The notes below the pieces were generated by a model. The model made no database searches. It saw only the letters and a list, made by a program, of their open reading frames with translations, and was not told the DNA's origin. Position numbers and translations under genes: made by a program. From the IMG/VR virus record IMGVR_UViG_3300044614_001341, positions 50,608-114,607 of that record: a stretch of DNA of 64,000 nucleotides; one strand, 5' to 3'. Every line of letters starts with the position of its first letter. The first letter of the stretch is position 1. This DNA comes from a virus. Below, piece by piece: positions 1-7,109 of this stretch.

Positions 1-395
1 GATGGTGAGCGTGTCAAGAAAGAAACCGCTGGAGGAGCAAATTTGATAAAGATTGCAATGACCGCTAAACCACCCAGCACTTGCCATCTAAATTTTGAAA
101 TACTTTCTACTTTTTCTTCTACCTTATCTATCCTTTCACCCAATTCTTTACTTATTTGTTCATGCTGTTCTCTTGATGATCTTTTAATATCTTCAATCAT
201 CGATACAATTAAATTGTCAGTTCTATTACACTGTTCAATCTTTTCATTATGAACGGCAAGCATTTGACTGATATTTTGACTCGTCTCACCAATCTTTTGA
301 ATTGCCGTATCAATTCTTTCCATCATCTGCTCATACACAGATAACCTTTCTTCCAATATTGCTATTTTTGTATCGGTAGATGATGGATTAAACAT
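1..395 (-). CDS. Coiled-coil protein with membrane-like segment (partial)
   Basis: The reading frame starts at an ATG at 395 and is still open at the window edge, so the C-terminus is missing. The visible ~131 residues start MFNPSSTDTKIAILEERLSV and form a long charged helix rich in E, Q, K and I, consistent with a coiled coil. A hydrophobic stretch around LGGLAVIAIFIKF follows near the end of the visible part. This topology (coil, then one membrane helix) resembles XhlA-type holin accessory proteins, but that is a comparison of architecture only. It is the last gene of the run ending at the low-coordinate edge. Function not established. Confidence 0.6.
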   Translation of the reverse strand, partial: MFNPSSTDTKIAILEERLSVYEQMMERIDTAIQKIGETSQNISQMLAVHNEKIEQCNRTDNLIVSMIEDIKRSSREQHEQISKELGERIDKVEEKVESISKFRWQVLGGLAVIAIFIKFAPPAVSFLTRSP

Positions 396-403
396 TGTCC
401 TAA

Positions 404-610
404 TTATTGTGGTGGTTTTCTTCTTTGCATCCAACGAGAACGAGACCCTTTTCCACCATAGATATATCTTTTTTTCGGTGCAGGCATCACTGGGTCATAT
501 CCTGCAACAGGACCTTTTGGATCGGCGGCGCCAGTAAACCCATTGGCACCAACTACCATACCCTCCTCTTTAAGGGTTCTAATAATAGAAATAACTTTAT
601 CAATATCCAT
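404..610 (-). CDS. Small conserved basic protein
   Basis: A 68-residue protein from the ATG at 610 (MDIDKVISIIRTLKEEGMV). That ATG overlaps the stop codon of the upstream gene (TAATG), which favours it over an in-frame upstream start at 637. The N-terminal half is a helix with branched-chain residues. The C-terminal half is Gly/Pro-rich and ends in an Arg/Lys-rich tail (GGKGSRSRWMQRRKPPQ). Small proteins of this kind are found near structural genes of T4-like cyanophages. I do not recognise a function. The basic tail could bind nucleic acid or the acidic core of the head; that is inference. Confidence 0.65.
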   Translation of the reverse strand: MDIDKVISIIRTLKEEGMVVGANGFTGAADPKGPVAGYDPVMPAPKKRYIYGGKGSRSRWMQRRKPPQ

Positions 611-981
611 TAGATTGCTTGCAATTGAGAAAGACACTCATTGTCTTCCGGAATATCATGAATTTGAGTTCTAGGGTATTCTGGAAAACGATTCAAAAAC
701 AAAAGAAAACTTTTAATAGATGGCCACAGTTCTTTTTCTAAATTATAGAAAAGTAGAGGAACCGTAGCATCACTAAAAACATTAAAAAGTATGATTAAAT
801 GATTAAGTATAAGATGAGTCTTAAGCTCACCAGTATTCTTATATCTCTTTAGTAGTCTTTTAACATAACGAATTCTTTTCAAATCAGTTTCAAAATCCTC
901 CATCGTTACCGCTTGAGGATTATCGTAGAATTTTATAGCGAATAGTAAATAATTTTCTTCATTCAATTCATCAAATCTCAT
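610..981 (-). CDS. Conserved cyanophage protein of unknown function (~120 aa)
   Basis: A 123-residue, mostly helical protein starting MRFDELNEENYLLFAIKFYD. It has no signal peptide and no obvious catalytic motif. The middle is Leu/Ile/Phe-rich (around residues 55-95) and looks like the core of a small all-helical domain. Proteins with this start are familiar from T4-like cyanophages, where they are annotated as hypothetical. Its stop overlaps the start of the downstream 68-residue gene, implying translational coupling, and it follows a structural-protein gene by 10 bp. Function unknown. Confidence 0.75.
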   Translation of the reverse strand: MRFDELNEENYLLFAIKFYDNPQAVTMEDFETDLKRIRYVKRLLKRYKNTGELKTHLILNHLIILFNVFSDATVPLLFYNLEKELWPSIKSFLLFLNRFPEYPRTQIHDIPEDNECLSQLQAI

Positions 982-991
982 ACATCAATTA

Positions 992-1576
992 TCAGCTTTC
1001 TGGATATCTGGAATCGTCGTCGGCGTCGTTAGTAATGCTACTTCCAGCGACTAGAGTTTCGGACTTAACTCTGAAATTGCCGTGATTATCAACGTAAGTT
1101 ACAATACCAACCCATCCAGCGTGAGCAACTGCATAAGCAGCATTTTTACCACCAACTGTTCTACCAGCTGCAACAGTAGCTTCAATAGTGCTTACACCAA
1201 CAACAGTTGAAAAATATGCTTTAGCACCATTACTATTTACCTTTACATCTGGTGCATAATATTGTCCATCCTCAAGAGTGTATTTTGGTTTTTGGGTTAC
1301 TGTATAAGCAACACCAACACTTATTCCTGGTCCAGTAGTCCCTATTCCAATGAGAAATTGAGTTGATCCAATTGAAAGTTGAGTAGCAGATGTTACTCCA
1401 GTTATAACCGCCTGTCCGTATGTTGCACCAACGCCAATGACTAGAATATCACCAGTAGAAATTCCAGCGGTTACAAAAGTTGTACCACTTCCAGTTACAA
1501 CTTCAGTAGTGAGATTGATTGTAATAGTTCCCGTAAGACCAGAACTGAATGAATCTTTATTGCCCCAAAGAGACAT
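992..1576 (-). CDS. Virion structural protein, MSLWGNKD family
   Basis: A 194-residue protein. The first ~100 residues are Gly/Thr/Val-rich with alternating beta-strand pattern and many V-G-x-G-T turns, typical of phage surface proteins. The remainder (from KPKYTLEDGQYY) is a second small domain ending in an acidic tail (DADDDSRYPES). The MSLWGNKD start is seen in structural proteins of marine T4-like phages. A terminator and a TATAAATA late box lie directly upstream (1608-1646), so it is the first gene of its own late unit. The exact location in the virion cannot be read from the sequence. Confidence 0.7.
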   Translation of the reverse strand: MSLWGNKDSFSSGLTGTITINLTTEVVTGSGTTFVTAGISTGDILVIGVGATYGQAVITGVTSATQLSIGSTQFLIGIGTTGPGISVGVAYTVTQKPKYTLEDGQYYAPDVKVNSNGAKAYFSTVVGVSTIEATVAAGRTVGGKNAAYAVAHAGWVGIVTYVDNHGNFRVKSETLVAGSSITNDADDDSRYPES

Positions 1577-1607
1577 GTTTCCCTACCTATAAATTCTGTT
1601 ATATTGA

Positions 1608-1615
1608 TATTTATA
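1608..1615 (-). promoter_or_regulatory. Late promoter box TATAAATA
   Basis: An exact T4-type late box about 32 bp upstream of the ATG at 1576. It begins in the U-run of the preceding terminator. It would be read by gp55-containing polymerase. Confidence 0.75.
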
Positions 1616-1646
1616 AAAAAAGAAGACCTTTACTTTTGGCCTTCTT
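1613..1646 (-). terminator. Rho-independent terminator
   Basis: On the minus strand AAGAAGGCC pairs with GGTCTTCTT across a 9-nt loop, followed by seven T. It lies 20 bp after the stop of the small membrane-protein gene (1666-1845). Confidence 0.8.
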
Positions 1647-1665
1647 TATTTTATTTAATTTTATA

Positions 1666-1845
1666 TCAGGGTGTTAAATCTTGAGCACCTTTCTTCTTCA
1701 ATACTCCTTGAGCTTGAAGAAGAATAAGTGAAAGAATACCGTTTGACTTAACTTTTGGATTTGCTCCAAGTGCTTCCGAAACTGCAAAAAGAACGGTTGC
1801 GATAAGAGCCTGATTTGCTAAACACCAAGCGACGACTGCCGACAT
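1666..1845 (-). CDS. Small hydrophobic protein, candidate holin-like
   Basis: A 59-residue ORF starting MSAVVAWCLANQALIATVLF and ending KKKGAQDLTP. A strong Shine-Dalgarno (GGAGGT) sits 7 nt before the ATG. Residues ~3-25 are largely hydrophobic and residues ~37-47 (ILSLILLQAQ) form a second apolar segment. These frame a polar turn (GANPKVKSNG), and the tail is Lys-rich. Very similar short proteins occur in marine phages. Size and a two-helix membrane topology fit a small holin or accessory membrane protein, but no lysin is adjacent to support this. It has its own CTAAATA late box and a downstream terminator, so it forms a monocistronic unit. Confidence 0.7.
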   Translation of the reverse strand: MSAVVAWCLANQALIATVLFAVSEALGANPKVKSNGILSLILLQAQGVLKKKGAQDLTP

Positions 1846-1875
1846 GATGACCTCCGCGTGAAGAGTATCATGTAT

Positions 1876-1882
1876 TATTTAG
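1876..1882 (-). promoter_or_regulatory. Late promoter box CTAAATA
   Basis: CTAAATA on the minus strand, 31 bp before the ATG at 1845. This is the cyanophage variant of the T4 late box. It overlaps the 5' side of the intergenic region after the 545-residue gene. Confidence 0.65.
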
Positions 1883-1885
1883 GAA

Positions 1886-3523
1886 TCAATCAAATCTAGA
1901 ACCAAGGTCAGGTCTTTTTCTTGCTTGCTTAGCAGCATATCTGCCTTCACCCTGCTTACTTTCAGGTTTCGCATAAATTCCACCCGGTTGATCTACGTAT
2001 CTACGACTTGATGCACGTCTTTCCTCTTTTGTTCTACCTTCTTTACCTCTGGTATGAGGATTTTGTCCCCCAGAATAAGAAGTTTGTGGGTTGGCAATTC
2101 CACCAATTTTCGTCTTTTGGCGCTGTCTTTGTGCTCCAGTAGAACCAAGTCCTCTCTTTTCTTCTGCTCTTGCTTCATCAACCATTTCACCTTCTAGATC
2201 ATAAGAACACTTAAGACCAATTGCTCTCAGTTTGTTTTTAGCAAGATTCATAGCAGTTGGAATTGAACGGGGATCCATTTCATCCTGTTCTTTCTTTGCT
2301 TTTTTATCTGCCTGAACAACTGTTTCTTCTTTTACTGGTTTCGTTGGTTTTGTTTTTGCACCCCCAAAAATTTTTTGAACATTTTGCGGAAGTTCATCTA
2401 CAAATTTATAAACCGAAGGTGGAACATTGGGAGCACTTCCACCACCTTTTGGTTCTGCTGCTTCTTTAACATGACCAGGAAGATCTTTGTGCTTGGTCTT
2501 TGCAAATTTCTTTGCTTCTTTCTTACTCATTCCTGCTGCTGCTTTTGCAACTTCTGGAGATGCTGGTTTTGCTCCCTTTTTAGCAGCATAAACCATTCCC
2601 ATAAACTTTTGTTGGGCGGTACTTACTGCCTTTTCTGTAATGAAAGGTCCTTCCATTTCATGATGAGCAACTTGCATATAAGAAGTTGAATTTTTTCCAG
2701 TTCCAGGAACTTCTGGATTAATAGTAATAGAATTCTTACCCTTCATCACATCAATTTTCTTTTGATTTGCATCAGGATTTACTTTTTCATCATTTACTTC
2801 GCCAAGAAATGCTTCCGCAACACCCTTTCTTTTACCAATCGCAGTACTTCTAACTTTTCTACGATTCAGAAGATACTTATCAGTCTTATCGTGGTCACCG
2901 TCATTATCAATGTCCTTATCTTCCTTACCAACTGGGTCTAAACCTTTACCTGCCTTTGCTCTTGCAGTTTGCTCACCTTTCTTTTTTTCACCTTCATAAG
3001 GTTCACCATACCCAGTCATTTCGACAGATTGAATGTTTGAATTGGAACGAAGTGCATTAATCTTTTCGCGGTCAGCATATCTTACATATGAACGACCATC
3101 CTTACCCGTAACTCTTACCTTATATTTTCTATGTTCAGAAGCTTCTAACTTTTCCATATATGTTAGAACGATTGGTTCCTCTTCTTTTTGAACCCCCTCT
3201 ACAAATACCATGTAAAGTGCATTTGCTACATTGGATGAAGCAAATTCTTCAATATTAAATTCTTCTGCTTTCATCCCACCTTTACCAAATAATTTCTGCT
3301 TTACCAGAGTTTTCTCTTGTTGACTCATACTACTGTTTGCAATATATTGTGAATATGCTTGTTGAAGAGGTAACTCTTCTCTTCTAGCACGATAACGAAT
3401 ATCATAAATTGCTTGCTTTACTCTTTTTTCTGGAGATTTACCACCAGCTTCCTTTTTATCTCCAGCAGCAGCGGCAGGAGCGTGTTTTCTTGCTGGAAGC
3501 TCTTCAGCAATATGTTTTTTCAT
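1886..3523 (-). CDS. Lys-rich internal/structural protein with EF-hand-like loop
   Basis: A 545-residue, highly charged, low-complexity protein starting MKKHIAEELPARKHA. Visible modules: a helical N-terminal third; a small basic domain around residues 130-185 (YKVRVTGKDGRSYVRYADRE); an EF-hand/dockerin-like loop at about 204-218 (DIDNDGDHDKTDKYL); a helical KKEAKKFAKTKHKDL region; and a C-terminal tail full of Arg, Gln and Gly. Related proteins are listed as virion structural proteins in T4-like cyanophages. The composition (Lys/Arg/Ala/Gly-rich, disordered) is that expected of an internal head or DNA-associated protein, but I cannot assign a function. Late-type boxes (3552-3563) lie inside the end of the preceding gene. 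Confidence 0.7.
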   Translation of the reverse strand: MKKHIAEELPARKHAPAAAAGDKKEAGGKSPEKRVKQAIYDIRYRARREELPLQQAYSQYIANSSMSQQEKTLVKQKLFGKGGMKAEEFNIEEFASSNVANALYMVFVEGVQKEEEPIVLTYMEKLEASEHRKYKVRVTGKDGRSYVRYADREKINALRSNSNIQSVEMTGYGEPYEGEKKKGEQTARAKAGKGLDPVGKEDKDIDNDGDHDKTDKYLLNRRKVRSTAIGKRKGVAEAFLGEVNDEKVNPDANQKKIDVMKGKNSITINPEVPGTGKNSTSYMQVAHHEMEGPFITEKAVSTAQQKFMGMVYAAKKGAKPASPEVAKAAAGMSKKEAKKFAKTKHKDLPGHVKEAAEPKGGGSAPNVPPSVYKFVDELPQNVQKIFGGAKTKPTKPVKEETVVQADKKAKKEQDEMDPRSIPTAMNLAKNKLRAIGLKCSYDLEGEMVDEARAEEKRGLGSTGAQRQRQKTKIGGIANPQTSYSGGQNPHTRGKEGRTKEERRASSRRYVDQPGGIYAKPESKQGEGRYAAKQARKRPDLGSRFD

Positions 3524-3532
3524 GAGTAAACT

Positions 3533-4849
3533 TTACTTCTTACTTTTTCTATATTTATTTATGAATTGCTTAATATCATATCCCAAATATGCCTTTCCGC
3601 CCGCTTGAAGATTTTCTTTTCCAGTTCCAACTGCACCTGGAGTCATATCTGAAAAATGTTTGAAGGCGCCCAAAGTTCCAGTAAGAGTATTAGGATGAAT
3701 ATTATCTCTCATTTTACGATCCATTCTAACCTCAGTGTATTCTACTAAGTCTTTGATCCAAGACTTGAACATTTGACCAGACTCAGTTACACAAATTAGA
3801 TAGTTGGTGCCTCTACGAATAATACGACCAACTAATCCAGTATTTAAATTTTCAACTTTTTCACCAAGTTTAAAAATAGATTCTGTAAGATAGTTTTCAC
3901 GAAGAGTTTGAAAATCAAACTTAGGTGCAATCTCCCAAATACTCCACCCTTCTTTAACACTCATTGCACCACGAAGGATATTAAAAAGTTCTTTTGCTTC
4001 AGCAGGTTTAACCTCTGGGGGAAGACCTGAACGGAAAGTTTTAAAGTCACCTTCTGCTGCAGCAAGCCTCATTCTAGATGCGGACATTCCTTCTACACCT
4101 TTTGCGTCAGGATCTCTATCTCCAGCAGACATAACTTCAATATTATCGAAGTTATATAATTGACCATTATATTGATTAGAAAGTTTTTCAAACTCTTTAA
4201 CTCTATCTCCACCACCAATAATTCTTACACCAGCATAACCATTATTATGTGCCATTTTTAAGACATCAAAAATGGTTTTAGTATTAGAGTCATTTACAAT
4301 ATTGCCCGCATGATTTGGATAAAACTTTTGCATATAAGCAATCTTTGTATCAGGATCAAGAGGATTCTTTTTCTTATCCTGACTTCTTGAAGGAAAGATT
4401 AGATATTGTCCATCTTTATCTTGAGATGCTGCTTGTGCCGCAACGTCCATTAATTGCTGGTGTCCAATTGTTGGTGGGTTAAAACGACCAAAAGCGACCG
4501 TAAGAGTTCCTTTTGTTTTGGGAACTGGAAGATATCGTGCAGGTGGTTGTTCTTGTGCTGCTGCTTGTTGCTCTGGTGCAGGTGCTTGCTGCTGAACAGG
4601 TTGCTGTTGAAGTTCTGGGTCATTATACCCAGGTGATGCAATTGTTTTTTCTTTTTCAGTTTGTACTGGATCTTTACCACCAACTTTTTGACGCTTATTA
4701 TAAAACTTAAGTTGCCCGCCTTCAGTTTTTGCTACAAACTCTCCTTGCTTATCGTACCAACCACCATGCCCATCTCCAACAAGTCCAAGACGCTGTGCTT
4801 GCTGAGATGCGGTTGCTTCTGTTATGAATTGGAAAAAACTTTTCATCAT
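3533..4849 (-). CDS. Capsid-targeted nucleotidyltransferase-domain protein
   Basis: A 438-residue protein with three parts. Residues 1-12 (MMKSFFQFITEA) closely match the T4 capsid-targeting peptide MKTYQEFIAEA and contain a gp21-type cleavage site (I-T-E before A12). After a Gln/Pro-rich linker (~80-108) comes a HIGH-superfamily nucleotidyltransferase fold: GRFNPPTIGH at 121-130, an IGGGDR segment at ~211-216, and SASRMR at ~256-261 in the place of the usual ISSTxxR signature. The C-terminal ~150 residues hold a KOW-like segment (TGLVGRIIRRGTNYLICV) seen in other marine phage proteins. The family transfers nucleotides to small phosphates (for example NMN or pantetheine phosphate); the substrate here is unknown. 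The targeting peptide suggests packaging in the head and injection. Confidence 0.75.
   Translation of the reverse strand: MMKSFFQFITEATASQQAQRLGLVGDGHGGWYDKQGEFVAKTEGGQLKFYNKRQKVGGKDPVQTEKEKTIASPGYNDPELQQQPVQQQAPAPEQQAAAQEQPPARYLPVPKTKGTLTVAFGRFNPPTIGHQQLMDVAAQAASQDKDGQYLIFPSRSQDKKKNPLDPDTKIAYMQKFYPNHAGNIVNDSNTKTIFDVLKMAHNNGYAGVRIIGGGDRVKEFEKLSNQYNGQLYNFDNIEVMSAGDRDPDAKGVEGMSASRMRLAAAEGDFKTFRSGLPPEVKPAEAKELFNILRGAMSVKEGWSIWEIAPKFDFQTLRENYLTESIFKLGEKVENLNTGLVGRIIRRGTNYLICVTESGQMFKSWIKDLVEYTEVRMDRKMRDNIHPNTLTGTLGAFKHFSDMTPGAVGTGKENLQAGGKAYLGYDIKQFINKYRKSKK
3552..3563 (-). promoter_or_regulatory. Overlapping late-type boxes CATAAATA/AATAAATA
   Basis: The minus strand reads CATAAATAAATA, two overlapping near-matches to TATAAATA, about 30-40 bp upstream of the ATG at 3523 and within the 3' end of the nucleotidyltransferase gene. 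Confidence 0.4.
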
Positions 4850-4885
4850 CTATTAGAATATGTATTCATTTACTCTTATATAATG

Positions 4886-4893
4886 TATTTATT
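4886..4893 (-). promoter_or_regulatory. Late-type box AATAAATA
   Basis: AATAAATA on the minus strand immediately after the stop of the 307-residue gene, 36 bp before the ATG at 4849. Confidence 0.5.
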
Positions 4894-5817
4894 CTACACA
4901 AATCTTGCAACGGTCCTTCCCCCAAGAGGATTAATCGTAATTCTTGCCCCTTTTATACCATGATCACTTCTATCACCTTTATACACTGCTAAAAATATTG
5001 GTTCATAAGGACCAGTAATTCTATCACCATTATTCATTTTATGACCAGAAGACGTGAGTTCATAATATGTCCCTCTCTTTAAAACATTCAAAGTTCCTTG
5101 CATTGTTACATCTACATTATTTTCACCTGCAGGACCACTATAATTTTGACCATATACTGCTAATTTTTTTAATGTATCATCCTGTATTCTTCTACCTACT
5201 GTAGTTGCTGGAGGCATACCATCAGGAAACATATTCATCAGAGTGTTTATAAATGCTTGAGTTTCTGGATGTCCATAAATTGTAGGTTCAACTCTTTTAG
5301 ATGTTCCTGCCCATTGTTGAAATCCCCTTGGACCAGATCCAGCTTTATGAGATACGTGCCCAACATATCCACCCTGACCTACAAAATGAAAATCACATTT
5401 TGGTGTTCCTGGTGTACTTTCACAAAGACCAACTTGATATGTTATTTTTCCCACTTTTAATGGAACAAAATCTGTACCAAGTTGATCCATTATTTTTGTC
5501 AGTTGCTTATTAATACTAATAACTTCGGCGTCTTCTTTTGCCGTTGTTGCTTGAGTTCTTCCAGAAAATTCAGAATCCTTATAAAGTTCTGTGAGTCTTA
5601 TTTCCTTTCCAGAATCAGTCAAAAGAACTATTGATTGACCCTTTTTAAATTTGTTAAAATTAGAAATACTTGTTAATTCTTTTAACAAATTTTTATTTAA
5701 TTTTACAGATGCACCGTTACCATCGTTTACTTTAAATTCTTTTGCGTTACGAATTCTAGATACAAAGATATTAAAATTATTTCTTTTTGCAAGTTCGGAT
5801 ACTGATAACGTAGCCAT
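4894..5817 (-). CDS. Conserved phage protein, possible internal protein
   Basis: A 307-residue protein. The N-terminal ~75 residues look like a small alpha/beta domain. The middle contains a conserved-looking block (about residues 140-170) with GTPKCDFHFVG, HVSHKAG and FQQWAGTSKRVEP, followed by a HPETQAFI helix. The spacing of D, H and K in this block recalls a PD-(D/E)XK-like arrangement, but the catalytic acid is not convincing, so I do not call a nuclease. Proteins with this block occur among structural or internal proteins of marine T4-like phages. The gene has a CTAAATA late box 11-16 bp before its ATG and follows the tRNA-Leu gene directly. Confidence 0.6.
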   Translation of the reverse strand: MATLSVSELAKRNNFNIFVSRIRNAKEFKVNDGNGASVKLNKNLLKELTSISNFNKFKKGQSIVLLTDSGKEIRLTELYKDSEFSGRTQATTAKEDAEVISINKQLTKIMDQLGTDFVPLKVGKITYQVGLCESTPGTPKCDFHFVGQGGYVGHVSHKAGSGPRGFQQWAGTSKRVEPTIYGHPETQAFINTLMNMFPDGMPPATTVGRRIQDDTLKKLAVYGQNYSGPAGENNVDVTMQGTLNVLKRGTYYELTSSGHKMNNGDRITGPYEPIFLAVYKGDRSDHGIKGARITINPLGGRTVARFV

Positions 5818-5826
5818 TTTTATTTT

Positions 5827-5833
5827 TATTTAG
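5827..5833 (-). promoter_or_regulatory. Late promoter box CTAAATA
   Basis: CTAAATA lies between tRNA-Leu and the ATG at 5817. The short distance to the ATG implies a leader of only a few nucleotides if it is used. Confidence 0.5.
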
Positions 5834-5836
5834 AAG

Positions 5837-5918
5837 TGCCCAAAAGAGGACTTGAACCTCCACTCCTTACGGAACAAGTGCCTAAAACTTGCGTGGCTAC
5901 CAATTACACCATTTGGGC
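5837..5918 (-). tRNA. tRNA-Leu (anticodon UAG)
   Basis: An 82-nt tRNA. The acceptor stem pairs GCCCAAA with TTTGGGC, with discriminator A. The anticodon stem CAAGT/ACTTG encloses the loop TTTAGGC (anticodon TAG). A class II extra arm (TCC-GTAA-GGA) and a T-arm with TTCAAGT are present, and the long variable arm confirms leucine. No 3' CCA is encoded. The first 15 nt of the gene overlap the 3' end of the HNH endonuclease ORF, whose stop codon falls in the D-arm. It would read CUA and other CUN codons. Confidence 0.95.
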
Positions 5919-6365
5919 TAATGAATTTCTTCCACAAAAAGTTTCAGTTTGTGAATGACAATTTGGACAAAGCAATCTTAAATTTGAAACTTCATTATTA
6001 TAACATAATCCATCAATATGGTCAACTTGCATTCTTAAATATTTTCCATTCCAAACAGATGCAATTCCACACTCAAAACAATAATCTCCATTTTTTTCAA
6101 CTAACAATCTATGTAAGATTGATCTTCTACATTTATTACCTCTAGATAAAACATATTCCTCCAAACTATTCCATTTATTTTGTCCACCAAATTTAGATAA
6201 TTTTTTAGTATTATTTGGTTTGTATTCAGGTATCCATTTTTTATATCTAGAGCGTAATGTATCCGGTTTACAATTTAATTCTAAACATAATTCAGTTGGA
6301 GTTTTTTTGCCATTTAATAAGGATTTAATTATATAATCTTTTTTTAAATCTATATCTTTTCTCAT
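5904..6365 (-). CDS. HNH homing endonuclease
   Basis: A 153-residue protein. Residues 1-60 form a helix-turn-helix-like segment (TPTELCLELNCKPDTLRSRY). The C-terminal half is an HNH nuclease with paired cysteines (CFECG at 96-100, CPNCH at 133-137), the DHID core at 115-118 and the conserved Asn at about 129, giving a zinc-bound beta-beta-alpha-metal site. It lies between two tRNA genes, and its stop codon is inside tRNA-Leu, a typical site for a mobile endonuclease next to a conserved target. It carries its own T4-like late box at 6387-6394. It is probably a selfish element; target site unknown. Confidence 0.9.
   Translation of the reverse strand: MRKDIDLKKDYIIKSLLNGKKTPTELCLELNCKPDTLRSRYKKWIPEYKPNNTKKLSKFGGQNKWNSLEEYVLSRGNKCRRSILHRLLVEKNGDYCFECGIASVWNGKYLRMQVDHIDGLCYNNEVSNLRLLCPNCHSQTETFCGRNSLAQMV
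5997..6025 (-). promoter_or_regulatory. Candidate sigma70 promoter inside the HNH gene
   Basis: TTGACC (6020-6025), 17-bp spacer, TATAAT (5997-6002) preceded by TG at the extended -10 position. The hexamers fall in codons for the HNH core (VDHID and YNN), so coincidence is possible. The position is about 80 bp upstream of tRNA-Leu, which otherwise has no visible promoter. Confidence 0.5.
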
Positions 6366-6386
6366 AATTAGTAAACGTGCTAGTAT

Positions 6387-6394
6387 TATTTATA
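6387..6394 (-). promoter_or_regulatory. Late promoter box TATAAATA
   Basis: An exact T4 late box 22 bp before the ATG of the HNH endonuclease and 18 bp after tRNA-Ala. Confidence 0.7.
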
Positions 6395-6411
6395 TTAGCG
6401 TCTACCTATAA

Positions 6412-6483
6412 TGGAGTGTAAGGAAATCGAATCCTTATTGCTGGAATGCAAATCCAGAGTAATAACCGTTATACGAACACCCC
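6412..6483 (-). tRNA. tRNA-Ala (anticodon UGC)
   Basis: A 72-nt tRNA. The acceptor stem GGGGTGT pairs with ACACTCC (one G-T pair), with discriminator A. The anticodon stem CTGGA/TCCAG has the loop TTTGCAT (anticodon TGC). The T-stem AAGGA/TCCTT has the loop TTCGATT. No encoded CCA. A near-consensus sigma70 promoter ends 9 bp upstream, so transcription should start within a few bases of the mature 5' end. Confidence 0.95.
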
Positions 6484-6492
6484 AATAAAACC

Positions 6493-6521
6493 ATTATATC
6501 ACCGAAGTGGCATAAGGTCAA
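6493..6521 (-). promoter_or_regulatory. Sigma70 promoter of tRNA-Ala
   Basis: TTGACC (6516-6521), 17-bp spacer, TATAAT (6493-6498). The box straddles the stop of the upstream HEYVH gene, and the predicted start (~6486) is about 3 nt before the tRNA. Confidence 0.85.
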
Positions 6522-6906
6522 ATAGTTCTGGATGAAGTTGCCCATACTTACGCATCAATTCACCTGCTTTTGCATTTGCTTGATTTTCAGTTGGACTCCC
6601 AGCATGAGAACTCTTACGGTCTAAACCTTTCTCCATATGCTGCTTATAATGAACATATTCATGAGCAAGAGTTCTCAAAATATCCATAGGATGACGATTG
6701 ATAATACTTAAGTGAATAGCATTATCTCTCGATATTTCCCCAAACGCTGCAATTCTTTTTGCAAAGTCAGCATCATCTATGAGAATGACTGGAATATCAT
6801 AAGTAAGACGCAACTCTCTTTTTAAGAAGATAGTAAATCTTTTGAGAATTGCGTCAAACTGAATTTGAGTAACTGGTCTTCCTTTTCTTTTTCCAAGAAG
6901 AGACAT
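6499..6906 (-). CDS. HEXXH metallopeptidase-like protein
   Basis: A 135-residue protein. Residues 82-86 (HEYVH) in the helix LAHEYVHYKQH form a zincin HEXXH motif. A second helix with ENQANAKAGELMRKYG about 20 residues later supplies Glu candidates for the third zinc ligand. The layout resembles SprT/WSS1-like minimal metallopeptidase domains. Homologues are common in T4-like cyanophages as hypothetical proteins. A late-type box lies at 6918-6925 and the tRNA-Ala promoter overlaps its 3' end. The substrate is unknown. Confidence 0.75.
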   Translation of the reverse strand: MSLLGKRKGRPVTQIQFDAILKRFTIFLKRELRLTYDIPVILIDDADFAKRIAAFGEISRDNAIHLSIINRHPMDILRTLAHEYVHYKQHMEKGLDRKSSHAGSPTENQANAKAGELMRKYGQLHPELFDLMPLR

Positions 6907-6917
6907 ATTTTTTAAAA

Positions 6918-6925
6918 TATTTATT
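6918..6925 (-). promoter_or_regulatory. Late-type box AATAAATA
   Basis: AATAAATA on the minus strand, overlapping the stop of the 61-residue ORF and 11 bp before the ATG at 6906. Confidence 0.4.
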
Positions 6926-7109
6926 AGGCACCAAGAACAGCACCAATACCATCATCGATATCTTGAATTACTGTACGAATACTAGAAATACGAGGAGGAA
7001 CAATTACATCATCATAAGTATATCCTTTTTGCGCCTCAAACAGAACTTGACGGACTGCAGCGGCGGATCGAGCATCCATTTTAATTGTTACTTTTTTATC
7101 TTTAGTCAT
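6924..7109 (-). CDS. Small protein of unknown function
   Basis: A 61-residue ORF starting MTKDKKVTIKMDARSAAAVR. It has a short beta strand, a helix (SAAAVRQVLFEAQKGY), then VIVPPRISSIRTVIQDID. The ATG overlaps the stop of mazG (4-nt ATGA overlap), so it is translationally coupled to it. No motif of known function is visible. It belongs to the mazG transcription unit. Confidence 0.65.
   Translation of the reverse strand: MTKDKKVTIKMDARSAAAVRQVLFEAQKGYTYDDVIVPPRISSIRTVIQDIDDGIGAVLGA

Noticed and set aside
4894-5817. Restriction-type nuclease call for the 307-residue protein
   Set aside because: Asp, His and Lys spacing is only loosely like PD-(D/E)XK and the second acidic residue is missing from the expected place.
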